The notes beneath the pieces are model-generated. The model was not told the DNA's origin. It searched no databases and worked only from the letters and a program-made list of their open reading frames with translations. The position numbers and the translations under genes were made by a program. From Acidovorax soli (GTDB lineage Bacteria; Pseudomonadota; Gammaproteobacteria; Burkholderiales; Burkholderiaceae_C): 64,000 nucleotides of DNA. The DNA is taken from positions 62,001-126,000 of the forward strand of contig NZ_FNQJ01000004.1 of the NCBI RefSeq assembly GCF_900107605.1, in the 5' to 3' direction. Below, piece by piece: positions 8,529 through 17,491 of the stretch; the first letter of the stretch is position 1; each line of letters starts with the position of its first letter.

Positions 8529-9230
8529 ATGCGAATCCTGGTTGTAGAAGACGATGCCGTGCTGCGTGGCGTGATGCTGCGCAGCCTCACCGATGCAGGG
8601 CACCGGGTGGATGCCGCCGCCAGCGTGGCCGAGGCCCAGCACTTCTGGCGGGTACAAACCTTCGATGCCGTGCTGCTGGATCTGACCTTGCCGCTGGACG
8701 CTGTACCGGACAGCCTGATGGGCAGCGGCCTCACGGCGCTGCGCATGGCGCGTGCGCGCGGCGACCGCACGCCGGTCCTGGTGTTGACGGCCCGCGACCG
8801 TACCGATGAGCGCATCGCCGGGCTCGATGCGGGGGCCGACGACTACCTGGGTAAGCCGTTCGATCTGGCCGAAGTGGAGGCCCGGCTGCGTGCCCTGGTG
8901 CGGCGCACCCAGGGCACCGGCGATCGCACGGTGGCGGGCGCACTGGTGCTGGACCGGCGCGCCCGCCGCTTCACGCTGCATGGCACGCTGCTGGAGTTGC
9001 CGGCGCGTGAGTTCGAGGTGCTGTGGGAGCTGATGACGCCGCCGGGCCATGTGGTCAGCAAGCGCAAGCTGTCCGACAAGCTGTCCAGCTTTGATGATTC
9101 CCTGGGGGACAATGCGCTCGAGGCCTTTATCTCGCGCCTGCGCAAGAAACTGGCCGGCAGCGCCGTCAGCATCCGCACCTTGCGCGGGCTGGGCTACATG
9201 CTGGAAGCAGACCCGTTGACCACGCCATGA
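8529..9230 (+). CDS. OmpR/PhoB-family response regulator (QseB/PmrA-like)
   Basis: A 233-residue two-component regulator: receiver domain (acidic pocket VVEDD at 5-9, phosphoacceptor Asp51 in LLDLTLP, Lys in GKPFD) and a C-terminal winged helix (ELPAREFEVLWEL to TLRGLGYML). The loop after the phosphoacceptor, LPLDAVPDSLMGSGLTAL, is several residues longer than the common LPxxDG loop of this family. The stop overlaps the kinase start (ATGA). Divergent to the efflux operon, so it probably controls it in response to the exported toxicant. Confidence 0.93.
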   Translation: MRILVVEDDAVLRGVMLRSLTDAGHRVDAAASVAEAQHFWRVQTFDAVLLDLTLPLDAVPDSLMGSGLTALRMARARGDRTPVLVLTARDRTDERIAGLDAGADDYLGKPFDLAEVEARLRALVRRTQGTGDRTVAGALVLDRRARRFTLHGTLLELPAREFEVLWELMTPPGHVVSKRKLSDKLSSFDDSLGDNALEAFISRLRKKLAGSAVSIRTLRGLGYMLEADPLTTP

Positions 9231-10657
9231 GCCGGCCTGCCGATCCACTCCGGCCTTTGGCCCCTCTGGACCCGTTGCCCGTGCCGCCCGCACCCTCGTT
9301 GCGCGCGCGACTGCTGCGCCACGTGCTGCTGCCGCTGGGCCTGACCTGGCTGGCTGGCACGGTGGCATCGGTGCTGGTGGCCAACAGTTTCACGCAGCGG
9401 GCGTTCGACCGCTCCTTGCTCGACGATGCGTATGCCGTGGCCACCAATGTGCGGGTGGTGGACGATCAACTCGATTTCACGTTGTCGGTGCGCGAGATCA
9501 AGGCGGTGCTGTTCGACCAGGCGGAGACGGTGTACTTTGCGGTGTTGCGCCCTGACGGCTCGGTGCTGGCGGGTTGGCCCGATCTGCCGGTGTCGCCCCC
9601 GCGCGGAGACGACGTCTATCGCTTTTCCGACATCCAATACCACGGCCGCTCGCTGCGCGCCGTGCGCCTGCAGCTGACCACGCCACAACCCTTCGAGGTG
9701 GTGACGGCCCAGACCGTGCTGGGACGCAGCGCCATGCTGCGCAGCGTGCTCCTGTATTCGGTGGTTTCGCAGCTGCTGCTGTTGCTGGTGCTGGCCGTGT
9801 GGCTGCGTCGGGCCATTCAGCGCGACCTGCAGCCCCTGGCGGACTTTCAGCATGCGCTGGACCGGCGCGATGTGCGCGACCTGGCGTCCGTGCCCGTGGA
9901 TGCCTCCACACGTGATGTGCAGCGCCTGGGCGCCTCGGTGAACGACCTGCTCGACCGCGTGGCCCAGGGCGTGCAGGCGCAGCGGGAATTTGCCGGCAAC
10001 GTGGCGCACGAGCTGCGCACGCCGCTGGCGGGCATCCGCGCCCTGGCCAGTTACGGCCTGGCGCAGAAGGATCCCGCCGTCTGGCGGGAGCAGCTGGCGG
10101 GCATCGTGGACAGCCAGGCGCGCGCCAGCCACCTGGTGGACCAGTTGCTGGCCCTGGCCCTGGCCGATGAGGCGCGCCACGCCATCCCGCGCGGGGCGGT
10201 GGCGCTCCATGAACTGGTGCGCAACGCGGTCCTGCATTTCCTGCCCCGGGCCGATGCGGCCGGCGTGGACCTGGGCGCGGTCGGCCTGGACGAGCCGGTG
10301 ACGGTGCAAGGGCAGGCGGTGCTGATCGAAGGGGTGCTCAACAACCTCATTGACAACGCGCTGCGCTATGGCAAGCCCGCCGCAGGCGGCGTGCCGCGTG
10401 TGACCGTGGCGTTGTCGCATGAGGGCGCCAGGGTGGTGCTGTCCGTGACCGACAACGGGCCCGGCCTGCCGGCCCGGCACCAGGAAGTGCACCAGCGCTG
10501 GGTGCAGGGCCAGGAGGGCAAGCGCCTGGGACAGGGTGCCGGTCTGGGCCTGGCCATTGTGGCGCGCTACGCCGAGCTGCTGGGCGCGCACCACGAATTC
10601 GTGCCCGGCCCAGGGGGCGTGGGCCTGTGCGCACGGCTGGTGCTGTCGGCCGCCTGA
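9227..10657 (+). CDS. Two-component sensor histidine kinase (QseC/PmrB-like)
   Basis: A 476-residue inner-membrane kinase. A proline-rich cytosolic head precedes TM1 (about 33-53), then a periplasmic sensor region (about 55-165) and TM2 (about 172-193). The H box FAGNVAHELRTPL has His261, the N box is NLIDNALRYG, and the G boxes are DNGPGLP and GAGLGLAI. It is co-transcribed with the regulator through a 4-bp overlap. The ligand is not evident; the neighbouring metal-efflux pump suggests a metal ion or envelope-stress signal. Confidence 0.93.
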   Translation: MSRPADPLRPLAPLDPLPVPPAPSLRARLLRHVLLPLGLTWLAGTVASVLVANSFTQRAFDRSLLDDAYAVATNVRVVDDQLDFTLSVREIKAVLFDQAETVYFAVLRPDGSVLAGWPDLPVSPPRGDDVYRFSDIQYHGRSLRAVRLQLTTPQPFEVVTAQTVLGRSAMLRSVLLYSVVSQLLLLLVLAVWLRRAIQRDLQPLADFQHALDRRDVRDLASVPVDASTRDVQRLGASVNDLLDRVAQGVQAQREFAGNVAHELRTPLAGIRALASYGLAQKDPAVWREQLAGIVDSQARASHLVDQLLALALADEARHAIPRGAVALHELVRNAVLHFLPRADAAGVDLGAVGLDEPVTVQGQAVLIEGVLNNLIDNALRYGKPAAGGVPRVTVALSHEGARVVLSVTDNGPGLPARHQEVHQRWVQGQEGKRLGQGAGLGLAIVARYAELLGAHHEFVPGPGGVGLCARLVLSAA

Positions 10658-10699
10658 ACCGGGCGGCTGCGGACGAAGCCGGTCCCGGTCCCGAAAACT

Positions 10700-11800
10700 T
10701 CAGTAGAGGGTGGGGTAATCGGTGTAGCCGGCGGCACCGCCACCATAGAAGGTGGTGCTGTCGGGTGCGTTCAGGGGTGCGTTCTTTTCCAGCCGGGCCA
10801 CCAGGTCGGGGTTGGCAATGAAAGGTCGGCCAAAGGCCACGATGTCTGCGCCGGCGGCCACGGCGGCTTCGGCCAGGGGGCGGTCGTAGGCATTGTTCAC
10901 CATCCAGGCCCCCTTGCCGCCGGCCTTGCGGTACACGGCCTTGAGGGCGGCATAGTCAAAGGGACGGTCGGGCAGTTCACGGGGGCCGCCGGTGGCCCCT
11001 TCGACGATGTGCACATAGGCCAGCCCCAGCGGCGCGAGCTGGGCCAGCAGGTAGTCGAACAGCTGCTGGGGGTTGTCGTCCACGATGTCGTTGGCGGGAG
11101 TGACGGGCGACAGGCGGATGCCGGTGCGGCCGCCGCCGATTTCATCGACGATGGCGCGCACCACTTCCAGCGTGAGCCGGGCGCGGTTCCTGATGCTGCC
11201 GCCATAGTCGTCGGTACGCCGGTTGGCGCCGGTCTTCAGGAACTGGTCGAGCAGGTAACCGTTGGCGCCGTGGATCTCCACGCCATCAAAGCCGCAGGCG
11301 ATGGCGTTGCGTGCAGCATGGCGATAGTCCTGCACGATGCCGGGCAGCTCGCTCAGGTCGAGCGCGCGGGGCATGGAGGTGTCGGTGTAGGTGGGCACGC
11401 CGTCCTTGATCAGCACGGTCTTGGCCTTGGCGCGAATGGCCGAGGGCGCCACCGGGGCCGCGTTGCCGGGCTGCAGGTCGGTGTGCGAGATGCGGCCCAC
11501 ATGCCACAGCTGCACCACGATCTTGCCGTCGGCCGCATGCACGGCGCTGGTCACGCGCTTCCAGCCGTCAAGTTGCTCGGTGCCATACAGGCCGGGCACG
11601 TCGGCATAGCCCTGGCCCTGGGGGCTGATGGCGGTGGCCTCGGTGATCAGCAGGCCGGCGCTGGCGCGCTGCGTGTAGTAGGTGGCCATGAGCGGCGTGG
11701 GAATGGCGTCGGGTGCGCGGTTGCGCGTGAGCGGCGCCATGGCGATGCGGTTGGCCAGTTGCAGGTCACCGGCCTGGACGGGTTCGAACAAGGAGGGCAT
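10700..11800 (-). CDS. Alkene reductase, old yellow enzyme family
   Basis: A 366-residue FMN-dependent ene-reductase (NemA/XenB-like) that reduces activated C=C bonds of enals, maleimides or nitro compounds with NAD(P)H. The TIM-barrel shows MAPLTRNRA near the N-terminus, the substrate-binding pair in EIHGANGYLLDQF, then RRTDDYGGSIRNR and GRPFIANPDL. The ATG at 11800 gives the family N-terminus MPSLFEP; an in-frame TTG at 11818 would add six residues. Divergent from the MFS gene at 12066. Confidence 0.93.
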   Translation of the reverse strand: MPSLFEPVQAGDLQLANRIAMAPLTRNRAPDAIPTPLMATYYTQRASAGLLITEATAISPQGQGYADVPGLYGTEQLDGWKRVTSAVHAADGKIVVQLWHVGRISHTDLQPGNAAPVAPSAIRAKAKTVLIKDGVPTYTDTSMPRALDLSELPGIVQDYRHAARNAIACGFDGVEIHGANGYLLDQFLKTGANRRTDDYGGSIRNRARLTLEVVRAIVDEIGGGRTGIRLSPVTPANDIVDDNPQQLFDYLLAQLAPLGLAYVHIVEGATGGPRELPDRPFDYAALKAVYRKAGGKGAWMVNNAYDRPLAEAAVAAGADIVAFGRPFIANPDLVARLEKNAPLNAPDSTTFYGGGAAGYTDYPTLY

Positions 11801-11952
11801 GAAAAGCTTTCGTCGCAATGGGAAGAGGGGATTTGCATGGGAGCAAGTTCACGCTCAAGGGTACTGCAGTGCCGCACTTGCTGCAGTATGCGGCGGGCAG
11901 CACGGTAAAGCCATTGTGTGCTATCTGCGCTACCGCAAAAGAATCTGGTTTT

Positions 11953-12010
11953 TCTAAAATAATAGCTTCATGTGCTTTGTACGTAATGGTTTGAGACTGT
12001 TTTGATTGGT
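11953..12010 (+). repeat. Dispersed intergenic repeat, family 1 (copy E, diverged)
   Basis: This stretch has the order AAAATAATAGCTTC, GTGCTTT, then GAGACTGTTTTGA. It matches the framework AATAGCTGCCAGCGCTT, short loop, AAGCGC, then GCCTGTTTTGA seen at 18.9, 46.6, 52.5 and 56.9 kb. It lies in the 265-bp gap between two divergent genes and is more A+T-rich than its surroundings. The hairpin core has decayed in this copy. Confidence 0.5.
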
Positions 12011-12065
12011 ATTTGATATGGGGCACCGACAGGCCGCAGCCGTGCCCGCAGGCACAATCAGTGCC

Positions 12066-13319
12066 ATGGAGACAAACCATATAAGAAGCCTGCAAGGCTT
12101 GCGCGCCCATCCGGTGGGCGTGGTGCTGGCGCTGTCGCTGGGTGCGGCCGTTTCGCTGGGTATCACGCGCTTTGCCTATGCCTTGCTGCTGCCCGTGATG
12201 CGCGAGGACTTGGGCTGGACCTACACCCTGGCCGGGGCCATGAACACTTTCAATGCGCTGGGTTATCTGCTGGGTGCTCTGGTCGCACCCGCGCTGCTGC
12301 GGCGCCTGGCGCCCGGTACCTTGCTGCTGTGGGGTGCGGTGCTGGCCACGCTGTTCATGGCCTTGAGCGGCTTCTTTGTCGAGGCCGCCCCGCTGCTGCT
12401 GCAGCGTCTGCTGGCGGGCGTGGCCAGTGCCGTGATCTTTATTGCCGGCGGGCTGATGGCGGCGCGCCTGGGCGCCCTGGACGTGGGCCGCAGTGGCCTG
12501 CTGCTGGGCCTGTATTACGGTGGCGTGGGCTGGGGCATCAGCGCCTCGGCCTTGCTGGTGCCGTCCGTGCTGGCATCGGCCCCGGCGCTGCACGGCTGGA
12601 CCTGGGCCTGGTGGGCGCTGGCAGCCGTGTGTGCGCTGGCCACCGTGGTGCTGGTGTGGCCCGTGCGTGCGCTGCGCGTGCTGACGGCGCCGGCACCTGC
12701 GCCCGCCACTGTGGCAGGCATGGGTGTGGGTGCAAAGGCGGTTGCTGGCCCGGCTGCGCCGCCTGCGCCCGTGCCCTTGCGCGCACTGGCACCGGCCCTG
12801 CTGGGTTACACCCTGTTTGGCGTGGGCTATATCGGCTACATGACCTTTGTGGTGGCGCTGCTGCGCGAGCAGGGCATGGCCAGCGGCACCGTGACGCTGT
12901 TTTATGCCCTGCTGGGGCTGGCGGTGGTGTTGTCGTCGCGTGTCTGGGCGGGTTTGCTGGACCGCAGCCGCGGCGGGCAGGCGCTGGCCCTCCTCAACGG
13001 CCTGCTGGGCGCGGCCACGCTGCTGCCGGCGCTGACCTCGGCCTGGCCCGTGGTGATGGCATCGGGCCTGTTGTTTGGCGGGGTCTTCCTGGCCGTGGTG
13101 GCCTCTACTACGGCGCTGGTGCGCCACAACCTGCCGCCGGCGCAGTGGGCCGGTGGCATCAGTGCGTTCACCGTCGTGTTTGCTGTCGGGCAGATCGTGG
13201 GGCCTACGGTGGTGGGCTGGATTGCCGACGGCCCCGGTGGACTGGCGCGTGGCCTCGTGTATTCGGCTGTTGCGTTGTGGCTTGGGGCGCTGGTGGCGGC
13301 GCGCCAGCGGCCGTTGTAG
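12066..13319 (+). CDS. MFS transporter, YbfB/YjiJ family
   Basis: A 417-residue inner-membrane transporter with about 12 hydrophobic segments and a short central loop rich in Ala/Pro (about residues 205-240). The opening LGAAVSLGITRFAYALLLPVMREDLGW is characteristic of the YbfB/YjiJ branch of sugar-type MFS permeases. The ATG at 12066 (METNHIRS) is preferred over an upstream in-frame Met that lies in the intergenic region. The substrate is unknown. It faces away from the ene-reductase gene, but a functional link is not shown. Confidence 0.88.
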   Translation: METNHIRSLQGLRAHPVGVVLALSLGAAVSLGITRFAYALLLPVMREDLGWTYTLAGAMNTFNALGYLLGALVAPALLRRLAPGTLLLWGAVLATLFMALSGFFVEAAPLLLQRLLAGVASAVIFIAGGLMAARLGALDVGRSGLLLGLYYGGVGWGISASALLVPSVLASAPALHGWTWAWWALAAVCALATVVLVWPVRALRVLTAPAPAPATVAGMGVGAKAVAGPAAPPAPVPLRALAPALLGYTLFGVGYIGYMTFVVALLREQGMASGTVTLFYALLGLAVVLSSRVWAGLLDRSRGGQALALLNGLLGAATLLPALTSAWPVVMASGLLFGGVFLAVVASTTALVRHNLPPAQWAGGISAFTVVFAVGQIVGPTVVGWIADGPGGLARGLVYSAVALWLGALVAARQRPL

Positions 13320-13459
13320 CTGCGTCTTGCATTTCAGCTGGCCATGGTGCTGCGCGTTCAGCGCGTAGCCTGAAACGGGGGCGTCCCAATCCAGCGGCTG
13401 CCGTGCAAGCGCTGCCTCCTCTAGGGGAAAGGTGCGAAGTGCCACCGGACCGGGGTGTT

Positions 13460-13583
13460 TCACTTCAACAGACCTTCGACCTTCATGGCTGCCTGCACGG
13501 CAGGGCGTCCCGCCACGCGCTCGCGGCAGGCGGCCAGGTGGGTCACAGCGGCTTCGTGCAGGGCGATGTGGGGAGAAAGGGAG
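13460..13583 (-). pseudogene. Glutathione S-transferase C-terminal remnant
   Basis: The frame ends in CRERVAGRPAVQAAMKVEGLLK followed by a stop, close to the usual C-terminal end of bacterial beta/theta-class glutathione S-transferases (ERVAARPAVQAALKAEGL). No N-terminal thioredoxin fold or start codon can be found upstream, where the cysteine-cluster gene begins its own end at 13623. I read it as the leftover 3' end of a deleted gst gene. The 140 bp beyond it (to 13320) holds nothing I recognise. Confidence 0.55.
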
Positions 13584-13622
13584 CAGGCACCGGGCCTCTG
13601 GGCAGGTGCTGGCGCCCGCTTT

Positions 13623-13880
13623 TCACGCGGGACGGGTCTGCTCTTCCAGGCGTGCCAGGTAGCGCATGGCGTATTCCCGGTTGGAGCCGCACATTTCGGT
13701 CGAGGGCATGAGCCCGCTGCACACGGCGGGGCGCCCGGGTTGTCCGAAGATCCGGCAGCGGGCGTCGTCGCCCAGCTGGATGCAGGGCACACCCGCGGGT
13801 TTGCCTTGCGGCATGCCCGGAATGGGCGAGCTGATGGAGGGGGCGGTGCAGCAGGCGCCGCAGCCGGGGCGGCAATCCAT
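13623..13880 (-). CDS. YkgJ-family cysteine-cluster protein
   Basis: An 85-residue protein with the cysteine pattern of the YkgJ/CxxCxxCC family: [11 protein letters not shown] at the start, then VPCIQL, RCRIF and AVCSGL. The spacing suggests a bound metal (Zn or an iron-sulfur cluster). The ATG at 13880 puts the first Cys at residue 3, as in relatives. Function unknown. It lies 72 bp downstream of the FMN reductase gene on the same strand and may be co-transcribed with it. Confidence 0.85.
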   Translation of the reverse strand: MDCRPGCGACCTAPSISSPIPGMPQGKPAGVPCIQLGDDARCRIFGQPGRPAVCSGLMPSTEMCGSNREYAMRYLARLEEQTRPA

Positions 13881-13952
13881 GGATGGGTTACTCCTGTGGT
13901 GAGTGCTGCCTGTGCCTGCCATCGGGCATAGGCGCTATTTTTGCTGCAATGC

Positions 13953-14546
13953 TCAGGCCGCTGTGGGGTGCAGCCGCTCGGCCGCCCACAGCACCTGATC
14001 GACCACGGTGCGCACGCGGTCGCGGTGGGCCGGGTCCACCAGTGCACCCTGGTCGTCGAAGGCGCTGCCCGCCTGGCCCAGTGCAAAGGCCTGGGGTGCC
14101 AGCCAGCATTCCAGGTTGGTGAGCAGGGGTGCCAGGTGGCTTTGCGAGCGCAGGCCGCCCAGAGCACCCGGCGAGGCGCTGAGCATGCCCACTACCTTGC
14201 CCCGGAACGGCCGGGTGCCATCCTGCCAGTCAGGGTGACCTTTGACGGGGCTGGATGCCCAGTCGATGGTGTTCTTGAGCAGGGCGGTGTAGCTGCCGTT
14301 GTATTCGGGCGAGCAGATGATCCAGCCCGGGTGCTCCCACAGGATCTGCTTGAGGCGCAGCACATCGGCGGGCGTGCCCTGGGCTTCGAGGTCGGCGTTG
14401 TACAGCGGGATGTCAAAGTCGGAAAGCTCCAGCAGCGTGACCTGGGCGCCGGCATCACGCGCGATGGTGGCGGTGATCTGGGCCAGTTGGCGGTTGAAGG
14501 ATTGCTGGCGGGTGCTGCCCGCGAAAACGAGGAGTTGTTGGTGCAT
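13953..14546 (-). CDS. NADPH-dependent FMN reductase (flavodoxin-like fold)
   Basis: A 197-residue flavoprotein of the NADPH-dependent FMN reductase/chromate-azo-quinone reductase family. It shows the phosphate-binding loop VFAGSTRQQSFNRQL (7-21), the SPEYNGSYTALLKNTIDW motif that contacts flavin and substrate (about 80-97), and PGALGGLR. Likely a cytosolic two-electron quinone or metal reductase. It is divergent from mnmG; the first parS site sits in the gap. Confidence 0.92.
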   Translation of the reverse strand: MHQQLLVFAGSTRQQSFNRQLAQITATIARDAGAQVTLLELSDFDIPLYNADLEAQGTPADVLRLKQILWEHPGWIICSPEYNGSYTALLKNTIDWASSPVKGHPDWQDGTRPFRGKVVGMLSASPGALGGLRSQSHLAPLLTNLECWLAPQAFALGQAGSAFDDQGALVDPAHRDRVRTVVDQVLWAAERLHPTAA

Positions 14547-14590
14547 GACGGGGATTGGAGCACAGGCCCCGGGCAGGATTCCTGCAGGCC

Positions 14591-14606
14591 TGTTTCACGT
14601 GAAACA
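14591..14606. other. parS centromere site 1 (perfect 16-mer)
   Basis: TGTTTCACGTGAAACA, a perfect 16-bp palindrome identical to the widely conserved chromosomal parS consensus bound by ParB. It lies in the mnmG upstream region, about 5 kb from parB. ParB loads here as a CTP-dependent clamp to organise origin segregation (established for the family). Confidence 0.93.
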
Positions 14607-14721
14607 GCGCCCGTGGCTGACCCGTCCCGCGACGTGGTGAACGCAAAGTGGGAAAATCGCGGGTTGCCCGCGCTGATGCAGGCGATTTGACCATTGGGCC
14701 ATTGGGCCCCGGAGCGCTGCT

Positions 14722-16704
14722 ATGTTGTACCCCCAGGAATTTGATGTGATCGTTGTCGGCGGTGGCCATGCCGGCACCGAGGCAGCGCTGGCTGCTGCGC
14801 GGATGGGCAGCAAAACGCTGCTGCTGACCCACAACATCGAGACCCTGGGGCAGATGAGCTGCAACCCCAGCATCGGCGGCATCGGCAAGGGCCACCTGGT
14901 GAAAGAGGTGGATGCGCTGGGTGGCGCCATGGCGCTGGCCACGGACGAGGGCGGCATCCAGTTCCGCATTCTCAACAGCTCCAAGGGCCCTGCCGTGCGT
15001 GCCACGCGCGCGCAGGCCGACCGCATCCTGTACAAGGCCGCCATCCGCCGCATGCTGGAAAACCAGCCCAACCTGTGGCTGTTCCAGCAGGCGGTGGACG
15101 ACCTGATGGTGGAGGGCGACCGGGTGGTGGGAGCGGTGACGCAGCTAGGTATCCGTTTCCGTTCGCGCACGGTGGTGCTCACCGCAGGCACCTTCCTGGA
15201 CGGCAAGATCCATGTGGGCCTGAACAACTACGCCGCCGGCCGGGCAGGGGACCCGCCCGCTGTGTCGCTGTCGGCGCGGCTCAAGGAGCTGCAACTGCCG
15301 CAGGGGCGCCTCAAGACCGGCACGCCGCCGCGCATTGACGGGCGCAGCATCGATTTTTCGAAATGCACCGAGCAACCTGGCGACGGCATGCCGGGCGGTG
15401 TGAACGAGGGCACCGTGCCCGTGTTCAGCTTCATGGCGCATGCGTACGGTGGTGCCCAAATGCACCCGCGCCAGGTGCCCTGCTGGATCACCCACACCAA
15501 CGAGCGCACGCACGAGATCATCCGCAGCGGCTTTGACCGCAGCCCCATGTTCACCGGCAAGATCGAGGGCGTGGGCCCGCGCTACTGCCCGAGCGTGGAA
15601 GACAAGATCAACCGCTTCGCCGACAAGGACAGCCACCAGATCTTCCTGGAGCCCGAAGGCCTGACCACGCACGAGTTCTACCCCAACGGCATCAGCACCA
15701 GTCTGCCGTTCGACATCCAGTACGACCTGGTGCGCAGCATGCCAGGGCTGGAGAACGCGCACATCCTGCGCCCCGGCTACGCCATTGAATACGACTACTT
15801 CGACCCGCGCGCGCTGAAAAGCAGCTTCGAGACGCGGCAGATCCAGGGCCTGTTCTTCGCTGGTCAGATCAACGGCACCACCGGCTATGAAGAGGCGGCG
15901 GCGCAGGGCCTGTTTGCCGGGATCAACGCCGCGCTGCAGTGCCGGGGCGAGGCGCCCTGGCTGCCCGGCCGCGACGAGGCCTACCTGGGTGTGCTGGTGG
16001 ACGACCTCATCACCAAGGGCGTGACCGAGCCCTATCGCATGTTCACCAGCCGGGCCGAGTTCCGCCTGCAACTGCGCGAGGACAACGCCGACATGCGCCT
16101 GACGGAAGCGGGTCGCCAGATGGGCCTGGTGGATGATGCACGCTGGGACGCCTTCAGCCGCAAGCGCGATGCGGTTTCACGTGAAACAGAGCGCCTCAAG
16201 ACCACCTGGGTGAACCCCCGCAACCTGCCCGCAACCGAGTCTGAGCGTGTGCTGGGTAAGAGCATCGAGCACGAATACAACCTGTTTGAGCTGCTGCGCC
16301 GCCCTGATGTGGGCTACGCCAACCTGATGTCGATGGACGGTGGCAAATACGCATCGGATGATGTTTCACGTGAAACCCTGGGCGACCTGAGCGACCCGGT
16401 GCTGGAGCAGGTGGAGATTGCCGCCAAGTACGCGGGCTACATCGATCGCCAGAAGGGCGAGGTGGAGCGCGCAGCGCATTTCGAGAAGCTGCGGCTGCCT
16501 GCCGACCTGGACTACATGCAGGTCACGGCCCTGAGCATCGAGGCCCGCCAGGTGCTCAACCGCCATCGGCCTGAAACCCTGGGCCATGCCTCGCGCATCA
16601 CGGGCATCACCCCGGCGTCGATTTCGCTGCTGATGGTGCATTTGAAGAAGGGCGGGTTCAAGGACTTCACCGTGACCGCCAAGGCGGAAGGGGAAGTGGC
16701 ATGA
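14722..16704 (+). CDS. mnmG: tRNA uridine-5-carboxymethylaminomethyl modification enzyme MnmG (GidA)
   Basis: A 660-residue FAD enzyme that, with MnmE, installs the carboxymethylaminomethyl group at U34 of tRNAs reading NNA/NNG codons. The FAD-binding loop is [19 protein letters not shown], followed by [15 protein letters not shown] and the C-terminal helical domain that contacts MnmE and tRNA ([12 protein letters not shown] near the end). Full family length. Two parS-like 16-mers are embedded in the reading frame and both are translated as VSRET. The stop overlaps the rsmG start (ATGA). Confidence 0.98.
   Translation: MLYPQEFDVIVVGGGHAGTEAALAAARMGSKTLLLTHNIETLGQMSCNPSIGGIGKGHLVKEVDALGGAMALATDEGGIQFRILNSSKGPAVRATRAQADRILYKAAIRRMLENQPNLWLFQQAVDDLMVEGDRVVGAVTQLGIRFRSRTVVLTAGTFLDGKIHVGLNNYAAGRAGDPPAVSLSARLKELQLPQGRLKTGTPPRIDGRSIDFSKCTEQPGDGMPGGVNEGTVPVFSFMAHAYGGAQMHPRQVPCWITHTNERTHEIIRSGFDRSPMFTGKIEGVGPRYCPSVEDKINRFADKDSHQIFLEPEGLTTHEFYPNGISTSLPFDIQYDLVRSMPGLENAHILRPGYAIEYDYFDPRALKSSFETRQIQGLFFAGQINGTTGYEEAAAQGLFAGINAALQCRGEAPWLPGRDEAYLGVLVDDLITKGVTEPYRMFTSRAEFRLQLREDNADMRLTEAGRQMGLVDDARWDAFSRKRDAVSRETERLKTTWVNPRNLPATESERVLGKSIEHEYNLFELLRRPDVGYANLMSMDGGKYASDDVSRETLGDLSDPVLEQVEIAAKYAGYIDRQKGEVERAAHFEKLRLPADLDYMQVTALSIEARQVLNRHRPETLGHASRITGITPASISLLMVHLKKGGFKDFTVTAKAEGEVA
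16173..16188. other. parS-like site 2, inside mnmG
   Basis: GGTTTCACGTGAAACA differs from the perfect parS 16-mer only at the first base. It is read in frame as part of MnmG (AVSRETE). The core TTTCACGTGAAA is intact, so ParB binding is expected. Confidence 0.85.
16362..16377. other. parS-like site 3, inside mnmG
   Basis: TGTTTCACGTGAAACC differs from the perfect 16-mer only at the last base. It is again read in frame as VSRET, 189 bp after site 2. Confidence 0.85.
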
Positions 16705-17378
16705 CCGTAGTGACGGGTAACGACAGGCTGCATCAGCAACTGCAGGCGGGTGCCGAGGCCCTGGCCCTGGACTTGAACGAGGGCCAGATTGGCCAGTTGA
16801 TGGACTTTCTGGCGCTGCTGCAGAAGTGGAACAAGGTTTACAACCTGACGGCCGTGCGCGACCCGCAGGAGATGATGACGCACCACCTGCTGGACAGCCT
16901 GGCCGCCGTGGCGCCATTGCGCCGCCATGTGGCTGCGCTGGTGGGCGAGGGCAGGGGCGCTGTGCGCCTGCTCGATGTGGGTTCGGGCGGTGGCCTGCCC
17001 GGCGTGGTGTTCGCCATCTGCTGCCCCGAGGTGGATGTGAGCTGTGTGGACACGGTGGGCAAGAAGGCCGCGTTCATCCAGCAGGCGGCAGTGGCGCTGA
17101 AACTGCGCAACCTGCATGGCGTGCACGCGCGGGTCGAGACGCTGGCCATGCCGTTCGACATCATCAGCTGTCGTGCCTTTGCCTCGTTGCCTGATTTTGT
17201 GAACTGGTCGCGCAGCGCACTGGCAGCACCCCATGGCGTCTGGCTGGCCATGAAGGGCAAGCACCCCGAGGACGAAATGGCCACCTTGCCCGCCGATGTG
17301 CAGGTGTTTCACGTGGAACAGCTCGTCGTTCCGGGCCTGGACGCCGAGCGCTGCATCATCTGGATGAAGCCAGTCTGA
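16701..17378 (+). CDS. rsmG: 16S rRNA (guanine-527-N7) methyltransferase RsmG (GidB)
   Basis: A 225-residue SAM-dependent methyltransferase that modifies G527 of 16S r[14 protein letters not shown] precedes the SAM-binding loop [17 protein letters not shown], and SCRAFASL follows, the family core. It is coupled to mnmG by a 4-bp overlap. A parS-like sequence lies in the 3' part of the gene (VFHVEQ). Confidence 0.97.
   Translation: MTVVTGNDRLHQQLQAGAEALALDLNEGQIGQLMDFLALLQKWNKVYNLTAVRDPQEMMTHHLLDSLAAVAPLRRHVAALVGEGRGAVRLLDVGSGGGLPGVVFAICCPEVDVSCVDTVGKKAAFIQQAAVALKLRNLHGVHARVETLAMPFDIISCRAFASLPDFVNWSRSALAAPHGVWLAMKGKHPEDEMATLPADVQVFHVEQLVVPGLDAERCIIWMKPV
17305..17320. other. parS-like site 4, inside rsmG
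   Basis: TGTTTCACGTGGAACA has one change (A to G) from the perfect 16-mer, in the right half-site. It encodes part of the RsmG C-terminus. Binding may be weaker than at the other sites. Confidence 0.7.
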
Positions 17379-17491
17379 CCGCCGGGCGCCGACTTTCGGC
17401 GGCTGGGGCAGGGCGGTCGCGTAAACTCGGCTCCTCACCTCGGGTGCATCTGTTCTGCGCACCCATCCAGCACACCGGGAGAAATCACCAC

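Noticed and set aside
13320-13463. Minus-strand frame starting GTG at 13463 (MKHPGPVALRTFP)
   Set aside because: It starts inside the gst remnant stop region, has no recognisable domain and no clear ribosome site.
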